A DNA stretch of 64,000 nt. It comes from Amborella trichopoda. Taxonomy: Eukaryota; Streptophyta; Magnoliopsida; Amborellales; Amborellaceae. The DNA lies in the NCBI RefSeq assembly GCF_000471905.2, contig NW_006499364.1:2067061-2131060 (forward strand), given 5' to 3'. This document shows, in pieces, positions 33,817-45,030 of this stretch. A program made the translations under genes and the position numbers. The first letter of the stretch is position 1. Every line of letters begins with the position of its first letter. A model generated the notes under the pieces. The model searched no databases and was not told the origin of the DNA. It worked only from the letters and a program-made list of their open reading frames with translations.

Positions 33817-34852
33817 ACATGGCCCCCTGATTGTTGTGCTTCGAGAGAATCGAGAAGTGTAATCATTTAGGAAGTTTGAGGGATCTTGTAGAAGTCCTCA
33901 CCCTCAAGGGACTACTTGTGATTTTGAAACATAAGACCTTTATAGGGACCTCCTCGAACAAAATCAAAACTTAGGGATCTTGTCGAAGTCCTTACCCTCA
34001 AGGGACTATTTGGGATTCTAAAGCATGAGGCCTTTATAGGTACCTCCTCGAACAAAATCAAGCCTATGTGGAGACCAAGTGCTAAGAGCCTTTTGGTCGG
34101 CATTGTTCGCTACTACGCTAGGTTTGCTTTTGATGCTCAAGGTATCTCTACCGGTCCCATCTAGTGGGGTCCAGTCGGGGGCTTTTGACCTATCCCAAAA
34201 GTCTGGTCCCATGTAGGCTAGAGGATTTGGCGAGGAATACCTTGAAGCCTGTGTCAGGTTAGACTCTGACTTCATCAGTTTCTTGCCTTCGTGAAGGTCT
34301 TTAGCATTTCAGAGGGATCTTCTGGTCATCAACCTCACCCTCAAGGACTCTTATTGTTCTTGGGAGATCTTATGCATCTCTCACTCCCTAGAGAGCCATG
34401 TTGTTGATGTTTGAAGTGCGGGACATCTTATGCGGCTGTCACTCCCTGACGAGCCCTTTTGTCTTAGTTGATGCTTGACATTTGAGGATTTTAGGTAGAC
34501 CTGATTAGGATTGTGATTGAGTGTCGACTGAGGCGGTGGTCGCGTGTCAACTTGTCCTGTCTGTCCAAGCACCCTTTGCAAGTTTTCACTTGAACAAGCG
34601 AAGTGGCATCGTAAAGACAATTTTCACTAATTTCTGTTATTTTTGGTCTCTTTTACCCAAGACTTTACAGTCATGTTCACCCTTTTCATCCATTTTTTCT
34701 CACGATGTCCTTTTGGGGTTTTCACCGTGGGGTTTTGTTTTCCACGAAACTCTTTTACTCATGTTTCGTAACCATGCCTGTTCATTATGTTTACTCATGG
34801 CGTTCCCTTGTCCAGGTGTATACCATTCTCATTATTTTGTGAAGGCATGTTT
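33817..34852 (-). other. Element A spacer next to the 3' LTR, with a 94-bp tandem duplication
   Basis: It is non-coding and collinear with 52,579-53,540 of element B. Two direct copies of a 94-bp unit start at 33,880 and 33,974 (each GGGATCTTGT(A/C)GAAGTCC...AACAAAATCAA). B has one copy only (from about 52,642). Near 34,670-34,800 it holds 'TTTTACTCATG' units, the reverse of the 'CATGAGTAAAA' units of D. Confidence 0.75.
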
Positions 34853-36535
34853 TTAGGGTCGTGCCTTCAAGACTTGTGCGAAGCCTTTTAATGTCATGCG
34901 GCTAGGATGTGCACTATATTTTAGGGTCATACAGCTGGACCGTAGCGATGGTGAATGGCAGTGAGCGTGGTTGTGGCTTTGACTCACTTTTGAGAAGATG
35001 GCACGGGGTTGCCTATGAAGAGTTGATGATAAATGAATGGTGGGTGAATAATGGTAACCCACTAGCTGACGGCGGGTATGGGTGGTGAGATGGCTTGCCG
35101 TTTACTGAGCATGGGTAAGACTCACTGGGGAATGGTGAAAGATGGAAATGATTAATGGACTCATTGGGGAGAAAATGAAGGTGGTGTGCGCACATGAACT
35201 GGTCGGTTAGGGAAGACGTGCACGAAGATGTAGGTAAAAGGCGTGTGCATGTGTGTAGTCTTACTGGAGAGGTAATGGAGGTGGTATGCGCACACGAACG
35301 GGTCAGTTAGGGAGGACGTACGTGAAGATGCATGTGAAAGGGGGTGTGCGCATATGTGGGGGCATCTTTAAGGTCATGCCTCTTGGACCTAAGAAAAACA
35401 ATTTAACATCATGCGGCCAGGACGTGCACAATGGTTTAAGGTCATATAGCTTGGACTGCGGTTATGCAGTTTAAAGTCATGCAACTCAAACCGTGCAGTT
35501 TAAGGTCATGCAACTAGACCTCTACTACAGTTTAAGGTCATATAGTTTGAACCGCGACTGTGTAGTTTAAGGTCATGCAGCATGGACAAGAACTGTGTAG
35601 TTTATAGTTATGCAATTAGGACCATGTAGTTTAACGTCGTACAACTAAACCTCCACTACAGTTTAAAGTCATATAGTTTGGACCGTGACTGTGTAGTTTA
35701 AGGTCATGCAGCATGGATCAGAGTTTATGGTCGTGCAACTAGACCTCCACTACAGTTTAAGGTCATACAGTTTGGACCATGGCTATGCAATTTAAGGTCG
35801 TGCAGCATGGACCATGACGTGGGTCACCACGTGGATGAAGCTCTATGTTTGTAGGTCTGTGAATAGTAGTCTAGCTCCCTGGGGATAAAGTGGTTAAGGC
35901 TATTCACAAGCGGAGAGATTTTAGATGAAGATGGTAGCCCTACAAAGAGTGGCGAACTACAACAAATCTTCACTGGGGATTAAGAGGGCCAGTGTGACTT
36001 CATGGGGATAATGATGAGGCTTCATGTAACTTCACTGGGGAAGGTAGTCCGGAATGGAAGCATAACCCCGCTGGGGGTTGAGAAGATAAACATGGACCTA
36101 ACTCCTTGGGGATAGTGGGTCGCAATAGGGTGTTACTCTCACTAGGATGTTCGTGCGACACAGACTCATTGGGGATCAAAGGGGTAGGTATGATCTTTTG
36201 CAGACATTTAACTCCACTGGAGATGTCAATGAAATACACCCTAGCAAAGACGTGGTCCATCTCTCCGTTTAAAGTTATGCGTGTAGGCCATTTGTCACGC
36301 CGTGCGTTACAGTTTTAGGGTCTTGTAGCTTGGACCATCGCTATGCAGTTTTAAAGTCGTGTGGTTTGGACCCTCGCTACAGTTTAAGGTCATGTAGTTT
36401 GGACCCTGGTCGTACAGTTTGGAGCCGTGTGACAAGAACTTAGCAGTTTAAGGTCGTGCAATTAGACCTTCGCCACAATTTAAGGTCATATAGTTTGGAC
36501 CATGCAGTTTAGGGTCATGCATCTGGACCATAGTG
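34853..36535 (-). repeat. Element A tandem repeat field 'GCAGTTTAAGGTCATG'
   Basis: Units of about 35 bp with core GTTTAAGGTC(A/G)TGCA occur in two blocks (about 34,880-35,820 and 36,255-36,535). They are separated by a block of 'CACTGGGGAT(A/T)A' repeats (35,875-36,240) and by a run of longer repeats with 'GACTCACTGGGGA' (35,040-35,340). The 35-bp units often go in threes, giving a repeat of about 105 bp. Field and order are shared with B and, reversed, with D. Confidence 0.75.
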
Positions 36536-36714
36536 TGGTGAGGGAAAGCGTCTCCATGGGGAACAGAGCCGTCACCAAGGATTGGACTCCCTGAGGAGTG
36601 AGAATATGATGCAGGGAATGAACTTCCTGAGGATGCAGGACGAAGGTCCTGATGCGAGTACCATGGCATACTAATCGTTGGATGGTGCATGCGTCATTAG
36701 GCCTAGATGATGTG

Positions 36715-36910
36715 CGCAATGCATTAGGTCCCTTGGTGAAGCACCCGAATATAGCCCTTGATGCGATGATGGCTCTTAATGAAGGCATGCGGCGATGGCT
36801 CTTGACAAAGGAACGCGATGATGGCCCTTGATGAAGGCACGCTGCGATGCACCTTGTTGAAGGCACGCAGCGATGGCCTTTGGGTAGAGCAAGTGGCAAT
36901 GGCCTTTTCA
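36715..36910. repeat. Element A minisatellite 'GCGATGGCCCTTGATGAAGGCAC'
   Basis: About six units of 30-35 bp, each with GCGATGGC followed by TTGA.GAAGGCACGC. It corresponds to 55,330-55,510 in B. It lies just upstream of the promoter region of the plus-strand PMD gene. Confidence 0.75.
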
Positions 36911-36989
36911 GGTCACGGGTTTTAACCCGCCCTTGCCTGATTTTATTGCCGTAAAAAACCGGGTACTAGAGCATCATTTTGTGTTTGTT

Positions 36990-37971
36990 GAGGCAGTTTG
37001 CATCACTGCTGGGTATGAAAAAGGGGAAACCCAGCTTTACTGTTATATCGAAGGGGTAAAATAGTGGAAGAGTTTTCTTAGAGAGAGAGAGAGGGTCTGA
37101 GCTCTTGGGGAGAGATTTCTCTGCTAGAACTTCCTTATCAAAATCTACAACAGCGAGGGAGCTCTTTGTGGTGAGCTTCAGTGGGTTGAGGGCCTTCATG
37201 AGGTGCTTCCGAACATCTTTGGACAGTGCCGAGGCTCTCCAAGCAAGGAACAGTGTTTCTCGGGGCCTTAGCCGATTTGCAGAGGTGCCCTACTGGTGTT
37301 TGAGTGTTTCTCTGGTCATTCTGCAATTGACAGAAGGTTGTAGAGAGTTCAGAGGGCTTTGTCGATCCTCTGGTTATTGGAGGAGAAGAAGGAGGAACAA
37401 CATTGGGCTCACCGGGAACTCAGTAGAATTTCGGTGAGCTTTTGACGAGTTGTCGAAGTACAGAAACAGGGAGAAGGAAAACCCATGAGGTCACAAGGAT
37501 GCTTTCTGAGAATTATGGTGGTTTTTCGCCATTTCTAGTAACAAGTGGAAGGCGGGGAAAGACTTTCTGGTGAGCAGAAGTGAGTTTCTGGTGAAGAGGG
37601 GAAACGTCGTTGGGAACCCGAAGGGTTGCAGGGACATAACGATTGAGAGACAAAGGGTCGTGGGACAGCGAACGGTCACCCTCCGCATGCACGGTGACAG
37701 GCCATGTCGCAAGTGTTAGGCGGCATGTCTGAATTTCGAGGAACGCACATGTGGCGTGTGCTTAACAGTTGGAGCACAAGCATTAACACATCTTCGTCGT
37801 GAGATGGTGATACCATCTTCATGGATAGGGGGCGATAGTCATCCCCTTGACAATGGGATGGCGATACCCTTGACAATATTACACCCTGAGTGCCCAGCTT
37901 GTGATACGCCTTTATGAGTGCAGTCTCTTTGTGGCCGCCTATCATCCTTTGCTAGTGAAGATTCTGATCTA
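36990..37971 (+). promoter_or_regulatory. Probable promoter and leader of the element A antisense PMD gene
   Basis: It is conserved with 55,620-56,718 of B. Shared landmarks are a 'TTTACTGTTATATCGAAGGGGTAAAAT' type stretch (37,037-37,065), a GAGAGAGAGA run (37,080-37,092), and 'GGAGGAGAAGGAGGA' near 37,380-37,400. A long leader follows to the ATG at 37,972. GA runs are bound by plant BPC factors; that role is inferred. Transcription start and any intron cannot be fixed by eye. Confidence 0.45.
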
Positions 37972-40900
37972 ATGGCCGAGTCTTCAGGTACCATTCCAGA
38001 TGTGAGGAATCTCCCACGAGAATGGGAGCTTAGTACTGCTGAATTCACCGGTGAAAGCTTGGTGAGAGGTGAGCTAATATGGCGCACCGAGGCCTTATGT
38101 GAACCAAGGTGGCTATTGAGCATCACCTTTGTGAGCGCTCCCGTCTAGTCGGTGACAAGGGAGGATAATGATGGGAGTGTGAGTATAGAAGAAGGGGTAG
38201 GCCATCTTCATTACTTACACCGAAACATAGCCTCAAAGCAAGCTTGCCGACTCTGAGCAAGCGGATAGTAGAAGCCCTGAGCATGAAATGGTCTTCTGCT
38301 GGCATGCAGGTAAAAGGAGAGCACCAGTACCTAAGGGGGTATTCCTCGTGGACCATGAAGGGGTTGAGGGGTTTTAGAAATACCTTGAGACGAGCTTCCT
38401 TGGTGGGTTCCCTTCAGTGCTCGACAGGTTACTACGACCGTTAATCAAACGAGGTTGCCATGCTAGCAACACATGGCTGCTTGGTCATGGGGAGGTAGGG
38501 ATGTCGCTAATGGACCTGCACTTTGTTGGTGAGCTGCTTCTCCTTGGTATTATGTACGACGAGTTTGGAGAATGTACGTAAAGAAGCCCCACATGTCGGG
38601 CTTTGAGAATTATTTCAGATCAACTAGCGGCTTTATGATGAGCCCAAAAGTGGGCAAGTCAACTTCACCAAATGGGTAACGTTCTTCTTTGGCGACTATA
38701 CAAATGAAGCTGGTTTGTGGCCAAAAAAAGAGGCGAAGGAAACCCCATCAGTTTTTGAGCTACGGAAGAAGAATGATCACATCTACTTGACTAATTAATT
38801 ATTGCTCTTCTTGTGTAAATTTTCCTTACCAAGAGGGGCTGACGTCATTCATCCCAGTACGTTTTATGTGTCCTACGACTTGGTGCTAGGGAAGGAGTAC
38901 ATACTCGCATTGGCCATTCTATGCAATATTTATCTCGGCTTGGGAGCCTTTTCCAGGGGAATGCAATATCAAGGGGATGAAGGGGGGAATGTCATTGTAG
39001 ATGACAAGGCCTTCCCAGGAGATTTCAAGACTTTTCTGGTCTATTTATGTGTATGGCTGGCTTGGAGATTACTTCCCAAACACATACCTCAAAACCAAAG
39101 AATTAGAGGACACCGTGTGCCCATGTTTTCTTAAGATTGCCAGACAGAGGGCAATTTTCCATCCCCCAGGCCACGTGCACCACTTGTTCTTCAATGATCA
39201 CCTCCACAAGACTCGGGTGGTGTTCTCAGTTGAAGGTCTCACAGATCGTGAGTATGTGAACGAGTTGGGCCACCACCTAGATGGTGACATCACCATCCCA
39301 AAAGAATTGATGTTTATGCTGAGTGTGAGAGGTGGAGTTCTTGCCTGATGCACTGTCCATGGTGCGAAGCTTGAGGGCTACTTTCCTCATCGGTTTGTAT
39401 GACAGCATGGGCCGGATCAGGGCTGCCCGTTCTCCATATTCTTTGAGAAGCAGCATAGTAGGGCAGCCCCTTGGAAGGACAAGTTGGGAACCCTCAGGGA
39501 GATTTGGCTTCCGAGGCACATTCGTACCACCTGAGCTACATGCTAGGAGACCACCAAGGTCAATAAGTATGTGCTGCCCCATTTTGACAGGATGATACGG
39601 GCAATCAAGGCCCACGAGCACTGATGGAAGATCATAAACAAGGGTACTGGGACATGGAGCACCCTTGGAAAGGGAACGGTAACTACTAGAGCCAAGATAC
39701 AAGGAAATGGAAAATGGTCAAGAAAAGGCACTGGGGTTCCCTCATGATTAACGCACACTCGAGCGGCCTCTCACAGACTGCCGTGGATGAGTCTTTGCCG
39801 TGATTCCTCAATATGAAGAAAGGGACAGAGAGTGTTTTTGGCAACCTCTCTACCATCTTCAAATGGAATGAAAGTTACAAAGTCCCGAGGCATGAGGGGT
39901 ATCCGGTCCAGGAATTGAATGAGCTGATAAGGAGCGACACTCATAGCAAGTTAGCTGTCTGTTCTTCCAAGTCTGGCACGTCGAAGGTTATTGCACCCAA
40001 GAAGACAAAAGGAAAGAAGAGGAAGTGGGCTTCCCCAGTGACTCGTCGTACTTTGGCACGAAGGTGACTAAGACTTCACAGTGTAAAGGGCGTAAGGCTC
40101 CAATGGTCCGTGAGTTAGAAGGCGAGTCCTTGCTTTCAGCTACTTCGGAGGGCTGTATGTCTCTTGCTATTTCTGTGTCGTCGTCTGCTCTTGAGGCTTC
40201 ACCTTCTCTGTCACCTGAACATTCTCTTAGCCCTTCAAGGGCTCGAGCGGGTGCCTCCGAACTTATTGCCCCGAGCGAGATTGTTTCGAATCAAGAGGCG
40301 ACGTTGTAGACTGAAGGGGAGGGATCAATCCCGATGGAAGTGAATGGGGTTGATGAGGCTGACCTTGATAAGGCTGGACTTGATGGGGCAGCGGAGACAG
40401 AGAGGGCTTCTGGAGCTCTAACGGTTGTCGTGCCTACCGAGGAAAGGGAGGCCCTGGTAGAGCTTATGGTAACAGAAGAGGATGAAGCCCCAGGGGTTGA
40501 AAAGGGGCCATCCAAGTAGCAAGAGATGGCTGATCAGAGTGGGGCATCTGCGGGGGGGGGCAGCGGTAGGACGCCCTAAGGGGTCAGAATTGGAGTGCCC
40601 AGAGGCAGCACCCTTGATTGTAGAAGAGGTAGGCACCATGGGAGAGCCTGTTGCTGAAGTGATCGTCCTGGGGGACAAGGGAGAAGAAGGAGAGGGAGAA
40701 GCCTTCAAACCTACTAAGGCGGAGATGGTGATTCGAGAAGAGGGGACATAGGGAGAGATTGTTGCCCTGAGAGAGGCTTCATGCTAGGAGGCCATGCTAG
40801 GAGGCCAGTCTTGCCCCTGCTGCACTTACTGTGCTTACAGAGGTCGAGGCTATGGTACTTGGGCATGAAAGGATCGAGCCCAATGTGGCAATGACAGAGG

Positions 40901-41590
40901 GTAAGAGCAAGAGAGCCATTGCAAGGGTACTAAAGCAGCGTGAGGTTGCTCCTGATTCTAGGGAGCCTGAGACTGCAGCTAGGAGTCCTTCTGCTGTGGT
41001 TGCTAGTACCATACTGCCCAGACCCACTTTTAACGGGATACCAGGTGTTTTCATTGAGATGCTGTGAATGGGCTTTCAGAAGCCGAAGCAGCTGTCTCTT
41101 AAAGAGCTTGGAATGACACTTCCTCATTTGAGGGGAATCGCGTTAGGAAGCATGCCCTAGGCGCTCCCTTACTTCACAGTATTGCCAAAGAGCTGAAAGG
41201 ATGAAGGATGAAGGCTTTGAAGGCGAGGCCATAACGCGTCTAGAGAGCTTGTGACTAGATTCAATGGAGACTTCCCAACATAAAGCCAAGAGCTAGCACA
41301 GGTCCAGGTAGAAGAGATAGGGGCTACCACTTCTCAGAAGTCTGCTCTTGCCGAGAAGGCCGTAACACGCAATATCAAGGTGCAGACTCTGAAGGCGAGA
41401 TGGCCAAATGGGCACAAGAGCTCGCCAGGTTGGAAGAGGATACATCAGCTTGAGAGGCCGAAGATAAGGAACTGGGCCAGAAAGTGCTGGACCTCGAGCG
41501 CTCCTTGGGTGGGAAACTAGCTCTAGTGGAGCGAAGACCTCGGCTGATGAGTGCAGAGGGATGGTCAATGCGATCATCGACAGTTTTTTA
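37972..41590 (+). pseudogene. Element A antisense gene: PMD-like protein with coiled-coil tail, fossil
   Basis: The plant mobile domain (PMD; MAIN/MAIL1 family in Arabidopsis) occurs in host genes and in several plant transposons. Its biochemical role in elements is unknown. The start is chosen at 37,972 because both A and B continue from ATGGC with the block GTIPDV(R/K)NL. The N-terminal domain (about 38.2-39.4 kb) encodes WVTFFYGDY-like, VLGKEYILALAILC, LKTKELEDTVCP and LGHHLDGD(I)T blocks, all matched in B. A Ser/Ala/Glu-rich linker follows (about 40.0-40.8 kb), then a helical, Glu/Arg-rich tail (40.8-41.55 kb). It runs tail-to-tail with gag/protease. A transcript end with GATGAATAAAAT lies near 41,640. 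About ten or more breaks. Confidence 0.7.
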
Positions 41591-42224
41591 TGACATCTTC
41601 TTTCTATTTTTTTTTCTTTATTGTAAAGGAACGACATTTTTGATGAATAAAATAGTTCTTTTCTTTGTCTATGCAATGCATGTCTCTTAGTTTACTTTCT
41701 TTTATGTTTCATTGCTTTCGCCCTTTCATAGTTTGAGGCGAAAAAGAATAGCCCACTCCTTGCTTCATCTTATGGCAGCCTGCTGTGGCTTCAGTGACCT
41801 CGAATGGGGGACCAGTTGCTTCCTCGCCCCTTAGTGTTTGATTAGACAGGGGCTCATAATTCATGGTTCTCATGATTTGATGAGCCTTCTTGTTGTAAAT
41901 GCTCTAGTTTGGGGGAGCCTTGGCTTCGATTTGAGGTGCATTGGTTTTGAGCTCATCAGAAGTACAAGTTTCATGGACAAACCCCTTTAAGTACTTTGAA
42001 GCGACGCACATAACCTCCATTTGACTCTGGAGGTTATGACCCTCGCTTCTCAGATCTGTCATGGGATCTTGTTCCTGAGAGCCAGAGGAATGACTCTCAT
42101 TTGCTTTTACTTCTTCGACAACCCTTGAGAATTATAAGACCTTCTTTTGGCTGCTGATGATCCCCATGTTCAAGGAGGATGGGACTTGGAGTACCTTCCT
42201 TGGTGGGTGTAGTATCAATTCTGC
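41591..42224. other. Element A convergence zone between the PMD gene and the protease region
   Basis: It contains the probable 3' end of the plus-strand PMD gene (TTTCTTTATTGTAAAG, GATGAATAAAA near 41,640) and, on the minus strand, a decayed coding-like tail of the gag-protease unit (41,750-42,220). It is collinear with 59,500-60,200 in B. RT sequence would be expected here in a standard element and is not visible. Confidence 0.55.
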
Positions 42225-43420
42225 TTATAGAAGAGAGATGGGGACATGCAGGACCATTTGTTGGTCCGATTTATAGGTGACCCTCGATTCTGGAAGGTCT
42301 ACCTCTAGGGCTTCCTCAAGCTCAAGAGCTACTTCTAGCTCGCCTCTTTGCTTTGGTGAATTAGAAGTAGAGGGGGAGGGTTCATCTTTTGAAGAGGATA
42401 CCATGGCCCCGAAGAGGTGGCAAGGTATACTCGGGTAGATTGGAGTAAAAGGGAGGATCTTGCCCTGTCTTTCCTCCTCTTTGAACATGTCCTTGATCAT
42501 TCGCCCCAGATCTTCAACATCATCATGGGATGAGGGTCTTGTCTCTGTCATAGGCTTCCAATCATCATCCTTTGACTTTTCTGACACTAGAAGGTCTGTG
42601 AAATAGTACTTGGCATCATTATAGTGAGTCTCAGCTATAGGGAACAGTCTTTGGTCAGTATAAACCGTGTGTTGTCTCCCATCTTGGTTGTATTTGAAGC
42701 ATTAGTGAAGCGTGTAAGGAACCGCCCCCTAATCGTGAAGCCAATGACGACCAAGCAGGACGTTGTAAGACGTATTGGTGTCGATTACATTGAACTGAGC
42801 ATAAGCTGGGAGGTCACCGATCTTGAGACGAAGGCGCACTATGCCAACTGGGTAGGAGTGAAGTCGTCAGACCCTAATCCCAATCGGGTGAGGATCTTTC
42901 TTGAGATTAGGTTGAATGCTGACCCTCCATCTAGCATGATCCGGTTGATAGGGTAGGTGTGGAGTTCACCATTCACAATGAGGGGGCGATTATGGAATTT
43001 ACCCCCAAACTGAAGGTCGTCTTTAGAAAAAGAGATTGCCAAGCACCCACTTAGGATGGCTGGGTCAACCTCAATGGGCTCCACCTCGGTCTCATATACC
43101 TCTGGACTAGAAAGAGCTTGCACCAAGGCCATACGATAATCTTTAGACAGTATGAGGGCATCATAGATACTTAGAAGGGTTGGAAGCTTTCTCAAGTGCC
43201 CAATTACATCATATTTCACTTTATCCTCATTAGTCTTCTGTGTTTCTGATCTAGTCACTAGTCTAGGTGGTAGGGTAGGTTTAGGAACAAGCTTTGGTTG
43301 GGTTGTGGTTATTGGCACTGGCTGACTTTGTTGCTCAGCCGGTGCGGTCTGAGTTTGTGAGGAAGTAATAGGGGCTTGTATTAGGGATGTAGAGGTTTGG
43401 GGTATAGGGGAAAGCAAAGG
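42225..43420 (-). pseudogene. Element A protease region, fossil
   Basis: An aspartic protease would cut the Gag polyprotein in the particle. A Pro/Thr/Gln-rich linker (43,220-43,417) leads to VKYDVIGHLRKLPTLLSIYDAL and MALVQALSSPEVYE, which are usual just before protease in this group. The active-site block INRIMLDGGSAFNLI is near 42,910-42,950, followed by LTRLGLG. A further charged region (42,225-42,587) has EDLGRMIKDMFKEEERQGK. Element B has the same order at 61,176-60,286. Downstream pol domains do not follow. Broken. Confidence 0.8.
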
Positions 43421-45030
43421 ATCAGGAAACCTGAGGGCCTTGAGCTTTTGAGGTGTGGGCTATGGCTTCTTTCCCGATCCTAGACGCAACCCATTTGCCT
43501 CATGCTAGCTTGTACTTCCAAGATCTGCATGATGTGGGAGGCCTCTTTGGAACAGGATCCTGAAGATGACTCGGTTTTCTCTCGGGTTGACAGGGCATCG
43601 ACAGCTGTCAAGAATCCAGTTGCCTGGGCTAACATCTATCTGAGGCGCTCTTGCTGTTGCAGGGTAAGGCTGGTGCCTCTGAACTCTCTCTTTAGAGTGT
43701 CAAAGTCAGGGCACTCTCGAGTTGTACTTGTGGAGAAAATAGAGGAGGGAGGAGAAGAAGAGTTAGAATGTTTAAGGCAGCTTTTAATGTCGTCATCGAA
43801 ATTCGCTGTGTGCAGGGGGTTTTTAGGCCTTACCCCGGCTTTGACTGTTGTGGGGTGCTTTTAGTGTCGTCACCCATATTAGAGGAATCCCAAGCTGCTG
43901 GTGGCTCAGGGATGTCTGCCTGATTGGACGAATGGATAAGGAGAGTTGCGCTTGGGATGAAGTCTTGCAAGGTCAAGAGTGGAGGAAGGGGCTTGAGGAA
44001 TTCTTTCTCGACTTGTTGCTGAGGGATGGGATTCCTTCGACGAGCTAACCTAGGTGCTCGCCATCTCCTTCTGGATCCATGAGGGGGTGTTTGGACCACC
44101 CTCTCTAGCAGGTGAGTAGTTCTAGCTTGATGGACTGCCTCACGCTTTAGGGACTTGAGCCTACTTCTCCCATAGTAAACTTTCGAAGGCTGAGAGGTCG
44201 AGGACTCTAAACAGTCTAGTGTATGCTCACGAGGGGTGTGTAGTGTGACTTCCTCTTAAACTAGCGCGATGACCTGGACGTGTTCTGGGAGGGGAGAACC
44301 GCATAAACGATGTGGCCTTGCTGGACTTTCTTCGCGACTATAGCTTCGAAACCAGAGCACTCGTTAAGTTTGTGGTCCCATACTTAGTGATATGGGCACC
44401 AGAGCTTTTCCGTACCCTGGCCAAGATGCCTCAGCAGCTTGGCGGGCTTGAGAGTGATAAGTCATTGTTGGAGCATTGCCTTACAGAGGGCTTGCAGAGG
44501 GTCTTGCTCAGCGTTTCGCCGATCTTCCGTCAGAAAGTCTTCTTGCACAGGCAGAGCTGGGACTTGAGGGTGTCGTTCTGGGTTACCATAAGCTTCTTGG
44601 CATTGCTACATCTTCGTTGCCAAGATCTCATTGAAGCTAGTGCATTCGTGAACATCATGGCCTAGTATTTGGTGATATGCGCACCAGAGGTTCTCGGTCC
44701 CCTGCAGCAAGAACTTGGGCTGCCATGTCAGCTTGGGAGTGACGAGTCTTTCTTCGAGCATTATGGAGAAAAATGCATGGAGAATAGCGGGTTCCTCTTC
44801 ACCCTCTTGGATTGGGACTATGTGAGAAGCCTCAGTTGCCCCAAATGCTTTCTCCAACTCTTCAAGCTTTATCTGATCCTTGTTGATAAGGGCTTCGATA
44901 GTGTCGTTGAGCTTATAACAGTCGTGAGTAGGGTGCCCTACTCTCCTATGATAGGCGCAGTACTTCTCATTCATCTCCTGCCTAGCTGACTCGGCAATAT
45001 TGGCCTCCAGCAGCTGGATAATGTTCTGTT
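43421..45030 (-). pseudogene. Element A Gag C-terminal part with knuckle-like motifs, plus linker, fossil
   Basis: A zinc-knuckle-like motif (CAYHRRVGHPTHDC) lies near 44,915-44,960 and is followed by YKLNDTIEALI. A second (CAYHQILGHDVHEC) lies near 44,640-44,690. A third, decayed copy is near 44,340-44,400. All follow C-x2-H-x4-H-x4-C, a form common in plant gypsy Gag. A basic stretch (44,020-44,170) and a linker with the MGDDTKSTP motif (43,800-43,900) come next. The arrangement matches D, E and B. Confidence 0.75.

Noticed and set aside
34853-36535. Short reading frames within the 'GTTTAAGGTC' repeat field as possible genes
   Set aside because: They follow the repeat units, differ in frame between A and B, and show no protein-level conservation.
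36715-36910. CRISPR-like regular repeats
   Set aside because: Units are degenerate tandem repeats without distinct spacers, in a eukaryotic retrotransposon.
40930-41127. Minus-strand frames opposite the PMD gene tail
   Set aside because: They lie opposite conserved plus-strand coding blocks and are not shared with B.
43502-43864. Plus-strand frame of 120 codons opposite the gag-pol linker
   Set aside because: The conserved reading is on the minus strand, shared with B and E. The plus frame is its shadow.
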